A model generated the notes under the pieces. It saw only the letters and a list, made by a program, of their open reading frames with translations, did no database searches and was not told the origin of the DNA. Shown piece after piece: positions 1-8,892 of a stretch of 64,000 nt of DNA; the first letter of the stretch is position 1; the number at the start of each line of letters is the position of its first letter. Both the position numbers and the translations under genes were made by a program. Source of the DNA: Clostridiales bacterium (GTDB lineage Bacteria; Bacillota; Clostridia; Saccharofermentanales; Saccharofermentanaceae); the NCBI GenBank assembly GCA_017551865.1, contig JAFZKB010000003.1, positions 1 through 64,000 on the forward strand, given 5' to 3'.

Positions 1-19
1 CTTAAAGACCCTCAACCAT

Positions 20-135
20 TCCGGTGGTTATTACGGCGAGGCCACACCTGTTCCCATACCGAACACAGAAGTTAAGCTCGTCAGTGTCCAAGATACTTGG
101 CTGGAGACGGCCCGGGAAAATAGATCGCTGCCGGA
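20..135 (+). rRNA. rrf: 5S ribosomal RNA
   Basis: The 116-base segment has the conserved bacterial 5S core: the CCACACCTGTTCCCATACCG block, then GAACACAGAAGTTAAGC, and a GGAGA loop. The ends TCCGG (20-24) and CCGGA (131-135) pair to form helix I. It lies seven bases before tRNA-Asn, so this is the tail of an rRNA operon whose 16S and 23S genes lie upstream of the window. Confidence 0.94.
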
Positions 136-141
136 TTATAT

Positions 142-217
142 TCCTCTATAGCTCAGTCGGTAGAGCATGCGGCTGTTAACCGCAGGGTCGTAAGTTCGAG
201 TCTTACTGGAGGAGCCA
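142..217 (+). tRNA. tRNA-Asn (anticodon GTT)
   Basis: A 76-base cloverleaf. The acceptor stem pairs 142-148 with 207-213. The D-loop holds AGCTCAGTCGGTAGAGC, and the anticodon stem TGCGG/CCGCA encloses the loop CTGTTAA, giving anticodon GTT. The T-arm contains GTTCGAGTC, and CCA is encoded at 215-217. It is co-transcribed with the 5S gene and closed by the terminator that follows. Confidence 0.97.
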
Positions 218-247
218 AAGATCATCTCGCAAGGGATGATCTTTTTT
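218..247 (+). terminator. Intrinsic terminator of the rRNA/tRNA operon
   Basis: The arms AAGATCATC and GATGATCTT enclose a short loop and run into seven T residues. It follows the tRNA CCA end directly. Confidence 0.86.
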
Positions 248-297
248 TCTCGTCATTTCACGATGAACATTGGACCCAGTACTTTATCTTGTCATAA

Positions 298-1248
298 TCA
301 ATCTTTACTAGGCAGGTCATTTTCTAGAATATAGTGACTTATCTTTTCTCCAATAAGATCTGTAATAACATAGTCCTTGTGTATTGATATGTTTGAAACC
401 AAGAAGTCACCTGTATCAAGCATTTCATAGTCTATCTTCAGTAGCCCGTCCGACAGATAGTGAAGGGATGTGCATGGATGACCGTTGTCTGAGTTGTGTT
501 TAGAAGTTTCTGGGTCAATGTGCCAAATATTAACGAGTTGCTTTTTGTGTAATGTAGCAACAGGATCTATTGCCTCAACCTTAGAAATGGGATCTCCAAC
601 CTTTATAGAGGCAAAGTCCTTAGACGAAAGGATATTTTTAATCAAAATCGGATAGCCTCTCAAGCGAAGTCCATCAAAGTCTTTCAAGAAGAAAAGGTAA
701 AGTCGATACCCAGTGTCTGTCTCATACATAAAGTATATGCATCCATCATCTCTTTGGCGAATAGCAGAGGTAGGATAGCAGTATAGTATCAAACCGGGAT
801 AGTTAGGCCAGTTTCCTGAAAGACCGATTGTCCATGCAGCGTCGTTGTTAAGTTCAAAAGACCTATTATTGTTGAAGAGAATATCGTCTTCATAATAAAT
901 GGGAACTTCGAGAGTTTCACTTGCAAGACTGTCATTTACATACTTCATGTATCCATCAAGATTAGAGATACCATCATATTCTATTCGCCTGGATGCATCC
1001 GATATAGCCTTGGGTATTGAGAATTCATTGCTCTCCTCGGAAGGCTCATCTGATACGGATGTGTTATTATCTGATTTTTGCTGGATGTTTTCTGCCGTGT
1101 CGGACTTTGATAATGAATCATACGATGGATCTGTTAAGTGTGATTCTTCCCGCAATTGGCTTGATTTACTGTTCGTGCAACTGGTGAGAATAAAGAAAGC
1201 AACAAGAAGTGTTATCGATAATACAAGTTGCTTTCTTGAGTCGAACAT
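298..1248 (-). CDS. Hypothetical lipoprotein
   Basis: A 316-residue protein of unrecognised family. The chosen ATG at 1246-1248 has GGGAGGA seven bases upstream and begins a lipoprotein signal: Met-Phe-Asp-Ser-Arg-Lys, a hydrophobic run, then a lipobox ending Leu-Thr-Ser-Cys at about residue 24. A longer in-frame start at 1380 would bury this signal, so it was rejected. A Ser/Asp-rich linker (about residues 25-75) precedes a globular domain of mixed alpha/beta character. The gene stands alone, opposite in direction to the rRNA operon and to the gene at 1447. It has more A+T than the rest of the window, so acquisition by transfer is possible. No function is assigned. Confidence 0.75.
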   Translation of the reverse strand: MFDSRKQLVLSITLLVAFFILTSCTNSKSSQLREESHLTDPSYDSLSKSDTAENIQQKSDNNTSVSDEPSEESNEFSIPKAISDASRRIEYDGISNLDGYMKYVNDSLASETLEVPIYYEDDILFNNNRSFELNNDAAWTIGLSGNWPNYPGLILYCYPTSAIRQRDDGCIYFMYETDTGYRLYLFFLKDFDGLRLRGYPILIKNILSSKDFASIKVGDPISKVEAIDPVATLHKKQLVNIWHIDPETSKHNSDNGHPCTSLHYLSDGLLKIDYEMLDTGDFLVSNISIHKDYVITDLIGEKISHYILENDLPSKD

Positions 1249-1369
1249 AGTCTTCCTCCCAGAAAAATATAACTTCGTCGTGGCAGAATCACTGATGTCT
1301 AAAAACATATTACCATATATTGAGAACATCTTTCGTTCAATCTGGATCATGATAATCTCTCTCTCATCA

Positions 1370-1398
1370 TTTATTAGCATAGATCTGCGTTGTATAAT
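1370..1398 (+). promoter_or_regulatory. Putative sigma-A promoter for the repeat protein
   Basis: A consensus TATAAT at 1393-1398 lies about 50 bases before the ATG at 1447. The -35 region 17 bases upstream (TTTATT) is a poor match, so the call rests mainly on the -10 box. Confidence 0.4.
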
Positions 1399-1446
1399 GA
1401 AATCGTTAAGGGTATGCGCAACTGCTGATCGACGGGGTGGTGCCTG

Positions 1447-3651
1447 ATGAAGTGGGATGAATTCTACAAGCTGGCAAATAAGACACAGGAAGGACCTTCA
1501 TTCGAGGACATTTCTTCTTTGGAAGAAGTTGGTACGAAAGAAGAACTGAAGCTTCTTCTGATGGATCTTCCCGGAGAGAAGATGCAATATTTCATCGAAA
1601 AGCTCCTTTCCCTTGGAGTCAATTTTACTGCATCTGACATTGTCAGATTCTCGGACTATTCCGATTTCCCCGATACTTGTGTAAAAATGCTTGTTGAAGA
1701 TGCTATGGCGAAGGGAGTGCCGTTCTCGTCGAAAAACATCTGCGACATGTATTTTGATGATGAAGCCAACCGCGAAGCACTGATCAGAAAGTGTGTCGAA
1801 AAGGGTGTAGAGTTTGATGTCAAGAGCATTTCGCAGCTTTGTGATGCCGGAGCAAATGAGGAAAGCATCGGATATCTTCTGGATCTGGCTATGGAGAAAG
1901 GCGAACCTGTCACAGCCAAAGACATAGAGCAATTGGCGGATTATACAGATGAAGCCCACTTGGAAAGGATCGCCTGTTATTCCCTGGAGAAGGGGTTTAT
2001 CACCAAAGGAAAAGATATCATCGAGCTTACAGATTATGTTTCATCTGAAAAAGAAGAAGCTCTGTTTTCTGCCGCCTGTGAGAAAGGCGTGATATTCTCC
2101 GCCAAAGAACTTCTGTCTTTAGGTTTCTTAAACGAGGATCTTACGAGCAAACTTGTTCTGAATTCACTCGAGGCAGGCACAAAGTTCACCCCCAAACAGA
2201 TCGTTTCCCTATATGAAGTTACCGATGAAAAAACACTGGAAAAGGTGTACGACAAGTTCATTTCGGAGGGCGGTACTTTTCCGTTCTCGGATATCAGGGA
2301 ACTGGAATATGTCGACTGCGATCTTTATGAAAAGGCGCTTAAGACAGCCGTGGAAAATGGCCTGAAACTGAGCCAGGCACAGATCCGTGAAGTGTCGGAG
2401 CTGGTGGATGACGACACCCTTTGTAAGGTCTTAAACAAAGCGATGGGAGACGGGATCGAGTTTCCTGCAAAAGATATCGTGAATTACGTGGAGTACTACG
2501 TCGACAATGATATGGCGCAGAAACTGGTGGACTATGCAAGGGCTCATGGAACTGTTTTCAAAAAAAGTGAGATCCAGACGCTGCTCGATTGCGGCTGCGA
2601 GTTGAAGGCGGAGAGCCAGGAAATAATAGATGAGATCGGAAAGAAAGGAAAGGATCTCACGGACAGGGATATAGAGACGATCAGCGAATACGGAAAGGAA
2701 GAGGAAGCTTCTTCCGCGATCCTGTATTCGATCGCGCAGGGGAAACTCTATACGGTAGAGGAATTAATCGAGTTTTCGGAAACCTATAACGATATGGACC
2801 TTGAGAAAGTGCTCCAGTGTTCGATGGATAATGGTATTCAGGTTACTTCTTCAGATATAAAAGATCTATCCGAATATGTCAGCGAGGAATTCCTGCGGAA
2901 AGTGATCGGATATGCGAAGCGCCGCGGAACCTTGATCAGTAATATGGATCTGATCGAGATCTGCGAAAACTCTGAATCTCAAGAAGATATGGCCGATCTC
3001 ATTCTTATGAATTCGGAAAAAGGCAGAAACCTTAAGTTCAATGAGATCAAGTACATCGCCGAGAATTGCGACGACCGCGTGTGCGAGAAAGTTCTGCGGT
3101 CCATCATGGAAGCGGGCGGATATTTCACAGCAAAACAGGTCATGGAGTTAAGCGAGGCTGTGGACAGCAAGCTCATGACCGACGTGATGGCCCATTCCTT
3201 CAAAAATAATGTGCACTTTACGGAGACTCAGCTTCAGGATCTGAAATATAGTGTAGATGACGAGCTGCTTTATCAGATCGATAAAAAACAGAAGACACAC
3301 GCCTTTGATGAAGAGGACGAGGAAGAATATGACGATTCTTATGATTATGCCGATACATCCGGAAAGAAACCTGGACTTCTGGGTCATCTCGGAGCGCTCT
3401 TTCTGGCCAATGAGATCGTTAAGAAAACGAGCGGAAGAAAAGCGTCCCAGGATAAGTATCGCTCCTGGAGCAGCAAACCGAGGAAGTTTCATATCGGAGA
3501 ACGCGTAAATGTACGGCGCTATGGCAAACTCGTATCAGGAACGATCGAGGATCTTGACCTTAACGGCGGGTATTCGATCGATCTGGATGACGGTATCTAT
3601 CTTCAGGGCGTCAGAGAATCGGATATCGTGAAGAAAGGTCTCTTCGGCTGA
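1447..3651 (+). CDS. Tandem helical-repeat protein with C-terminal SH3/KOW-like domain
   Basis: A 734-residue cytoplasmic protein (no signal peptide or membrane segment). From about residue 56 to 608 it consists of roughly 18 degenerate units of 30-33 residues, each beginning Gly-x-x-Phe-(T/S)-x-x-x-Ile and ending Ala-x-x-Lys/Asn. Each unit looks like a helix pair, so the whole should form a solenoid scaffold. An acidic Glu/Asp/Tyr-rich linker (about 615-640) follows, then a short basic stretch. A C-terminal beta-barrel-like segment (about 680-725) contains GERVNVRRYGKLVSGTIEDL and resembles SH3, Tudor or KOW folds. ATG 1447 has GGGGTGG upstream. I do not recognise the family. The layout suggests a protein- or nucleic-acid-binding scaffold, but this is inference. 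The stop codon abuts the convergent DHH gene. Confidence 0.9.
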   Translation: MKWDEFYKLANKTQEGPSFEDISSLEEVGTKEELKLLLMDLPGEKMQYFIEKLLSLGVNFTASDIVRFSDYSDFPDTCVKMLVEDAMAKGVPFSSKNICDMYFDDEANREALIRKCVEKGVEFDVKSISQLCDAGANEESIGYLLDLAMEKGEPVTAKDIEQLADYTDEAHLERIACYSLEKGFITKGKDIIELTDYVSSEKEEALFSAACEKGVIFSAKELLSLGFLNEDLTSKLVLNSLEAGTKFTPKQIVSLYEVTDEKTLEKVYDKFISEGGTFPFSDIRELEYVDCDLYEKALKTAVENGLKLSQAQIREVSELVDDDTLCKVLNKAMGDGIEFPAKDIVNYVEYYVDNDMAQKLVDYARAHGTVFKKSEIQTLLDCGCELKAESQEIIDEIGKKGKDLTDRDIETISEYGKEEEASSAILYSIAQGKLYTVEELIEFSETYNDMDLEKVLQCSMDNGIQVTSSDIKDLSEYVSEEFLRKVIGYAKRRGTLISNMDLIEICENSESQEDMADLILMNSEKGRNLKFNEIKYIAENCDDRVCEKVLRSIMEAGGYFTAKQVMELSEAVDSKLMTDVMAHSFKNNVHFTETQLQDLKYSVDDELLYQIDKKQKTHAFDEEDEEEYDDSYDYADTSGKKPGLLGHLGALFLANEIVKKTSGRKASQDKYRSWSSKPRKFHIGERVNVRRYGKLVSGTIEDLDLNGGYSIDLDDGIYLQGVRESDIVKKGLFG

Positions 3652-5151
3652 TCACTTGTCCGCCGGTTCGTATGTCCGCTTGAAAAGATCTCTTTCCACG
3701 ATATAGAAGTCCGAAAGGTCGTTCTCACGGATGGCGATATAGTCGCCTTCGGTGCCGCGCACATAGTTATTGGCATCCCATACGGTGAAGATCTTGACGG
3801 AACTTGTGATCGGCTTCATGTAGACATATTCCGAACCCTTGGTGATGCAGGAGCGGATGTGATCCACAAGATCGAAGGTCTCGCCGGATCTTAAGTTCTT
3901 GATCGTCGGACGGTATTCCGAAGAAACATTCGACTTGGCACTGCACATATCGTAGGTCTCTTTGAAACGGTCGAGGGAGATCGGTACGATATCGCCCGAG
4001 ACACCGACCATGATGCAGGTGTCGGCATTGGCATTGATATCGATATCGCCTTCCAGTGTACGTACCAGAAGAGGTGTGTTGGCAGATACGAAGTCCTTGC
4101 AGAAAACGACGCCCACAGGGATCCTCTTTTTGCGGAAACGGTGACAGCCTTCCACGCTGACCTTATCGACACCGGCACGAAGGATTTCGCACTCGCCGGA
4201 ATATTTTGTCAGTTTCTCGCGCAGGAACTGCATCATGCGCTTCGGACCATACTTGGAAGCATATTCATCCTTGCTGATGAAACCACCGGCCTTGTTCTTA
4301 TGTCCGCCGCCGTGGCCGATGCCTTCGGTAATGAATTCGGCCAGCTCGCTGGCTTTGGTCTCCTTGATACAGCTTCTGATCGAAAGCTTGTAACCTGTAT
4401 ATGTTTCGTTATAGGCGATACAGATATCCACGCGGTCGACCTGGATCAGGAAGTCGGAGATGAGACCCAGGATATTCGGGTCGCAGGGCTTAACCTGTAC
4501 GATAACGAGACGCAGCTCGCTGTCAAAGGTAAAGTCATTTAACGCCTGTGCGGCGATGGATAATTCACTTAAGGAAAGATTCGAGTTCGAAAGCCGTACG
4601 ACAGCGGACTGGTCAAAGGCCAGCGCATCACGCATATCTCTGTCGAGCGGGTGATAAAGTTCACTGAACTGGTTCGTGTCACAGTAGAGTCCATAGTAAA
4701 GAGCAGTGGCACAGATCGGGTCTTTGTTGATATCGATGCCCTCGTTACGGAACAGCTGCCAGATCAATGTGCAGCAGGAGCCGACATTCGGCTGGATATA
4801 GGAGTAATCTACGTCGATCCCGCAGAACTGGTGGTGGTCGATCACGGCGACGACCGGCGCAGGAAAAAAGCGCACATTACCGGAGCGGTACTGGCAGTCG
4901 GTCGTGATCAGAAGATCACAGGAACCGAAGTTGGAGACGCAGTACTCGATCGGGATGCGGAACATCTCGATCATCATGGTGAGATTGACTTTGGTGATTT
5001 TGGTCTGACCGCTGTAGATCAGGCGAACGTTGCATCTATGACTTTTAAAGTATCTATATAGGGCGAAGCCTGAAGCGATCGCATCCGGGTCCGGATTGTC
5101 ATGGCACTGGATGGTGATGTTCTTGTATTTTGTCAATTCCGACAGTTTCAT
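3652..5151 (-). CDS. DHH family phosphoesterase (NrnA-like) with C-terminal extension
   Basis: A 499-residue DHH/DHHA1 phosphoesterase. The metal-binding motifs are visible: HDNPDPDAIASG (residues 17-28), an Asp in TTDCQ (about 85), the DHH signature at 105-107, and CDTNQF (157-162). The DHHA1 substrate motif GHGGGHKNKAGG is at 279-290. Family members hydrolyse oligoribonucleotides, pAp or cyclic dinucleotides. Typical NrnA proteins have about 320 residues. Here a further ~175 residues follow, containing a segment resembling PTI-binding/PGDY-type small domains (about 440-495), of unknown role. The only good purine-rich ribosome site is about 15 bases upstream of the ATG, which is unusually far. 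The stop codon is directly adjacent to that of the convergent repeat protein. Confidence 0.9.
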   Translation of the reverse strand: MKLSELTKYKNITIQCHDNPDPDAIASGFALYRYFKSHRCNVRLIYSGQTKITKVNLTMMIEMFRIPIEYCVSNFGSCDLLITTDCQYRSGNVRFFPAPVVAVIDHHQFCGIDVDYSYIQPNVGSCCTLIWQLFRNEGIDINKDPICATALYYGLYCDTNQFSELYHPLDRDMRDALAFDQSAVVRLSNSNLSLSELSIAAQALNDFTFDSELRLVIVQVKPCDPNILGLISDFLIQVDRVDICIAYNETYTGYKLSIRSCIKETKASELAEFITEGIGHGGGHKNKAGGFISKDEYASKYGPKRMMQFLREKLTKYSGECEILRAGVDKVSVEGCHRFRKKRIPVGVVFCKDFVSANTPLLVRTLEGDIDINANADTCIMVGVSGDIVPISLDRFKETYDMCSAKSNVSSEYRPTIKNLRSGETFDLVDHIRSCITKGSEYVYMKPITSSVKIFTVWDANNYVRGTEGDYIAIRENDLSDFYIVERDLFKRTYEPADK

Positions 5152-5365
5152 GAAAGAAAAACTGCTCCCTTCCCCCCAAGTAGATCATAACTTCAATGAA
5201 GATAACCAACCATACAAATAATAACACAGGAGCAGAGGAATAAAAAAGTCTTTTGATTACAGTTTGATGGAATTTTCAAAATAACTTAACGAAAAAGAAA
5301 TAGTCCTGCTTGCTTCTTTTCCCGTGAAGGCGCAAACTAGAAGCAGCAGAAAAAGGAGGACCACC

Positions 5366-6946
5366 ATGAGCAAGTTGAGATTTCAGGCACTGGCGCTGGC
5401 CTGTGTCATGATGATGTCGATGTTTTTGGGAGGGTGCAGAACTTCGAAGAAATCTACCGGTAAGGATGACGTGAATAAGAAAGCCGAATCCATGCTGGAT
5501 GATTTTGGTGCGTATTATAAAATTGGAAAATATGACAAGATAGATAAGCTCATAAGCGGCAAGAGCAAGGAACTGGAAAAGCTCAAGGGCTATAAGGATT
5601 CCGAGGTAAAAAGCATCCTGGAGGCGGCCAGAAAGAGGATCTCTTTTTCGGTTGAAAAGGTCTCCTGTGACGAAGCCGAAGAAAGCGGTACCGCTGTCCT
5701 TATATTTTCCTATTTCGATATAAAAGATCTCCAGAAGAAGATCAGCAGCGACAGCTCCATCACGGAAGTAGCCAATGCGGTAAAGGAAGCGAAGGAAAAA
5801 GAACTCCGCTATGACGTTGAACTGGTCTTTTCGAAGAACTGGCTGATCGAAGCGGAAAGCGTCGATTCGGTGATCAGCGGGATGTTCTCGTTTTTAGATG
5901 ATCTGCATTTTGATGTCGCGCCGACGACGACCGCAAAGCCGACGGCCATGACGATCACCGAGTTTTCCAATGCCTGGTACGATAAGGATTTTAACGAGGT
6001 CCTCGGCTACCACGAATCGGATGAATATATCCTCTTTACGGTCGTGCCGTGGGAGAACTGTATTGGCGAGAAGATCACTTTTGAATTCAATGATGAAAAC
6101 AGTAATGTATACATCGGGGAATATCAGATCTCCGGAAACTCGAACCTGATCAAGTGCGTCTGGGAGCCCGGATATAAGCTTCCGGTCGGCTGGATCGCCT
6201 GCTATGTCTACGACGGAAACGGCTCGATCATTTCGGTCGGCTGTATTCAGATCTACAGCGATGAAGAGGTGATCCCGGTACAGATGAGCGTAACGAAGAT
6301 CTCCATGCTGGATGAAAACGGTAAGTTGACGCCCGGATTCCATGTGGGCGACAAGATCATGCGCGCCGAAGTGGAAGTCCCGTATGTCAAAGCAGGCATG
6401 ATCGCCGGATATGAGATCCGGAAATTCGACGATAACGATCCCTCTGGCACGCAGGTGCATTCCGGATCTTTTACCATATCCGACCTGAAAACACGTGTGG
6501 ACTTTGACGGCTTCGTGCCGAAGGAGACAGGGTCTTACCGCCTGACGGTGACAGATATGACAGAAAACGTCATATGGGAGACCGAGTTCCTCATGATCGG
6601 AAAGGGCGAAGAATTCAAGACCGACAGCACGATCGCGGCGATCCTGGTGGAAAACTGGTGTACGGACCAAGATGGCATAGATGTCATTACAAAAGTTCCG
6701 AAAGATAGTAAAATAGTATATTATTATTTCTCGACGTACTCGTTCTGGAAATATATGACTTTTGCATATGAGCTGGAGGACGGCTCCGGCAGGAAGGTGG
6801 ATGAAGGCAACGCCGTCATGATCAACACCGACTGCGCGCACATCCTGATCGATATGGAAAAGGTAAGTAAAGGACCATTGAAACTGAAGATATATAACCC
6901 GGACGGCTCTAAGCTGACCGAAGCTGCGATTGAGGTTGAAACATGA
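5366..6946 (+). CDS. Large lipoprotein, first gene of an envelope gene run
   Basis: A 526-residue exported lipoprotein. ATG 5366 was chosen because AGGAGGA lies at 5354-5360 and a signal peptide follows at once, ending in the lipobox Leu-Gly-Gly-Cys (about residue 24). Residues about 25-185 form an alpha/beta domain of unknown family. A Thr/Pro linker (about 190) follows, then two or three beta-rich Ig-like segments. The stop codon overlaps the start of the amidase gene (ATGA), so the two are translationally coupled. A role at the outer face of the membrane, perhaps in wall handling, is inferred from that neighbour. I do not recognise a named family. Confidence 0.84.
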   Translation: MSKLRFQALALACVMMMSMFLGGCRTSKKSTGKDDVNKKAESMLDDFGAYYKIGKYDKIDKLISGKSKELEKLKGYKDSEVKSILEAARKRISFSVEKVSCDEAEESGTAVLIFSYFDIKDLQKKISSDSSITEVANAVKEAKEKELRYDVELVFSKNWLIEAESVDSVISGMFSFLDDLHFDVAPTTTAKPTAMTITEFSNAWYDKDFNEVLGYHESDEYILFTVVPWENCIGEKITFEFNDENSNVYIGEYQISGNSNLIKCVWEPGYKLPVGWIACYVYDGNGSIISVGCIQIYSDEEVIPVQMSVTKISMLDENGKLTPGFHVGDKIMRAEVEVPYVKAGMIAGYEIRKFDDNDPSGTQVHSGSFTISDLKTRVDFDGFVPKETGSYRLTVTDMTENVIWETEFLMIGKGEEFKTDSTIAAILVENWCTDQDGIDVITKVPKDSKIVYYYFSTYSFWKYMTFAYELEDGSGRKVDEGNAVMINTDCAHILIDMEKVSKGPLKLKIYNPDGSKLTEAAIEVET

Positions 6947-8028
6947 AGAAAAACAAAAGAATGCTGAGCATCATGACGGTCATCACCTGTCTTTTGGTCA
7001 TCACTACCGTCGCACTGCTTTTCCTGATCGGCCCGTGGAAGAAATCCGCTGAGACGAAGGAGTCTCTTTCGAATGGAAAAGATCCGACGAATGTCACGAC
7101 GACGGTGACGGAAAATTCATCGGAAACGCCGCCTTCGATCACGGCGACTGAAGCGACGTCCTCAACATCTGAAGAAAGTACGACGGAACCGACACCGGCT
7201 CCGACAGATACCCCGACCCCGACGGAAACACCTACGCCGACAGAAACGCCGACGCCGAGTCCGGAGCCGACCGCAACACCGGAACCGACAGCGACGCCGG
7301 AGCCGACAGAAGCGACGACAGAAACCACAGCGGAGCCGACGACGGTTCCGGAGACGACACCAGAGCCTACGAAAACGACACCGAATCCCGGCACTTCTTA
7401 CGATCTTTCCGGAATGGTCATCGTGATCGACCCGGGCCATCAGAGACATGCCAATTCCGATACGGAATCGGTAGCTCCGTGGTCAGATGAAAAAAAAGCG
7501 AAAGTATCCGCCGGAACGAAGGGCGTTTCGACCGGAAGACCTGAATATGAAGTGGTCCTGGAGATCGGTCTGAAGATGAGAGATGTGCTCCAGGGCATGG
7601 GCGCGACGGTCATCATGACCCGAACCAGCAATGACGTGGACATCAGTAATGTCGAGCGTGCCCAGATCGCCGTGGATAATAATGCGGATGTGTTCCTGCG
7701 CCTGCACTGCGATGCCGGCGACAGTTCCTCTTCCCGCGGTATCGGTGTATTCGTATGCAGCCGGGGCGAACTTGCGGACAGTCAGGTCAAGTGGGGCAAC
7801 TGGCTCGGCAACTGCCTTGCCGAAGCAACCGGTTCCAAGTACAGAGGATGTGATGCTTCGACCCGCTACAGCGGCCTGAACTGGGCGACTTCCGTGCCGT
7901 CTTTCCTTCTGGAGATGGGATTCATGACGAATAGTGAAGACGACAGGCTCCTGTCGGATTCGGATTACCAGATGAAGATCTGCCAGGGCGTAGCGGCGTT
8001 CTGCTACAAGATGAAACAAAACAGATAA
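6943..8028 (+). CDS. Membrane-anchored N-acetylmuramoyl-L-alanine amidase (Amidase_3)
   Basis: A 361-residue wall hydrolase that cleaves the amide bond between MurNAc and L-Ala of peptidoglycan. Residues 8-29 form an uncleaved membrane anchor. Residues about 55-150 form a Thr/Pro/Glu-rich linker made of repeated Thr-Pro-Thr-Glu units, probably wall-spanning. The catalytic domain starts at IVIDPGHQ. The zinc ligands should be His166, Glu201 (in RPEYEVV) and His255 (in RLHCDA), with catalytic Glu324 in LLEMGF. All are present, so it is expected to be active. It overlaps the preceding lipoprotein gene by four bases and precedes the CpXC gene by 16 bases. Confidence 0.93.
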   Translation: MKKNKRMLSIMTVITCLLVITTVALLFLIGPWKKSAETKESLSNGKDPTNVTTTVTENSSETPPSITATEATSSTSEESTTEPTPAPTDTPTPTETPTPTETPTPSPEPTATPEPTATPEPTEATTETTAEPTTVPETTPEPTKTTPNPGTSYDLSGMVIVIDPGHQRHANSDTESVAPWSDEKKAKVSAGTKGVSTGRPEYEVVLEIGLKMRDVLQGMGATVIMTRTSNDVDISNVERAQIAVDNNADVFLRLHCDAGDSSSSRGIGVFVCSRGELADSQVKWGNWLGNCLAEATGSKYRGCDASTRYSGLNWATSVPSFLLEMGFMTNSEDDRLLSDSDYQMKICQGVAAFCYKMKQNR

Positions 8029-8044
8029 AAGGAAGGTCTTTCCA

Positions 8045-8803
8045 ATGAGTAAAGAAACAGCATCGGGCGCGAAGTCCGATGAGAAGATGGAATTTGATCT
8101 CAAGCCGGGCGAGAACGAGCAGTACAAGCCCGTGAAGGCGGAGATCACATGTGTCCGCTGCGGCAAAAAAAGCGAGCTGACCCTTCGGGCCTGCGTGAAT
8201 GTTTCCCTGCATCCGGAAGAAAAAGAGAAGATCCTCGACGGATCTTTCTTCCAGTATACCTGCCCGGACTGTAAAGAGACCATGTCGGTCACATATCCTC
8301 TTCTTTACGATGATATGGGCAAAGCTCTTATGATCTATCTTCTTCCGGATCAGACCGAGGAAGCTCTTAAGGCACTAAATGCCCAGCAGAAGACCTGGTC
8401 GGCGGATATGCTCAAGGCGGCAAAAGTCTGCACCATGCGTGCGGTCCGAAATCTCCATGAGCTCAGCGAGAAGATCAAGATCGCAGACGCCGGCCTCGAT
8501 GACCGGTTCGTCGAGCTTTCCAAAGCATTCGTGTTTGCCCAGTTCATCAAGCAGACACCGGGATTTGAAGCGGTACTGGTTCTTTTCGAGCAGCAGAACG
8601 GGAAGAATGGTCTGACCATTTTCGGAAAAGACGGAAGAAGACTGTGGGCGGAGTTCCCGGAAGGCCTTTACGAGGAGGTCGTCTCCATGTTCTCGGACAG
8701 ACTTCCGAAAAAAGAGTCGACGGAATACGAGCTTATCGACGCGGGATGGTCGATGAAGGTGCTCGCAGATCTGCCGCAACCGGCAGGTGCCGAAAACGGC
8801 TAA
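8045..8803 (+). CDS. CpXC domain protein
   Basis: A 252-residue cytoplasmic protein. The N-terminal half matches the CpXC family: a CVRC pair near residue 37, a stretch with Asn-Val-Ser-Leu-His-Pro-Glu, and a second pair in TCPDCKET near residue 78, followed by TYPLLYDDMGKAL. The two Cys pairs probably bind one zinc ion. The family function is unknown. The C-terminal half (about 130-250) is an uncharacterised domain with no signal peptide. The ribosome site GGAAGG lies before the ATG. Its place among wall genes is the only contextual clue. Confidence 0.85.
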   Translation: MSKETASGAKSDEKMEFDLKPGENEQYKPVKAEITCVRCGKKSELTLRACVNVSLHPEEKEKILDGSFFQYTCPDCKETMSVTYPLLYDDMGKALMIYLLPDQTEEALKALNAQQKTWSADMLKAAKVCTMRAVRNLHELSEKIKIADAGLDDRFVELSKAFVFAQFIKQTPGFEAVLVLFEQQNGKNGLTIFGKDGRRLWAEFPEGLYEEVVSMFSDRLPKKESTEYELIDAGWSMKVLADLPQPAGAENG

Positions 8804-8892
8804 GCGTGATATAGTAGTATAAGAAAAATTTGAATTTCAATCGATCAGAGTGAAGTTCAGATCGGATCTTCTAAGCGGAGGACGATAAAAAG

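Noticed and set aside
899..1447. 182-codon plus-strand frame overlapping the first lipoprotein gene
   Set aside because: It lies antisense to a lipoprotein gene with a clear signal peptide and ribosome site, and gives no recognisable protein.
6909..7394. Gly/Val/Ser repeat protein on the minus strand
   Set aside because: It is the reverse reading of the amidase Thr-Pro linker. The repetitive look comes from the linker codons.
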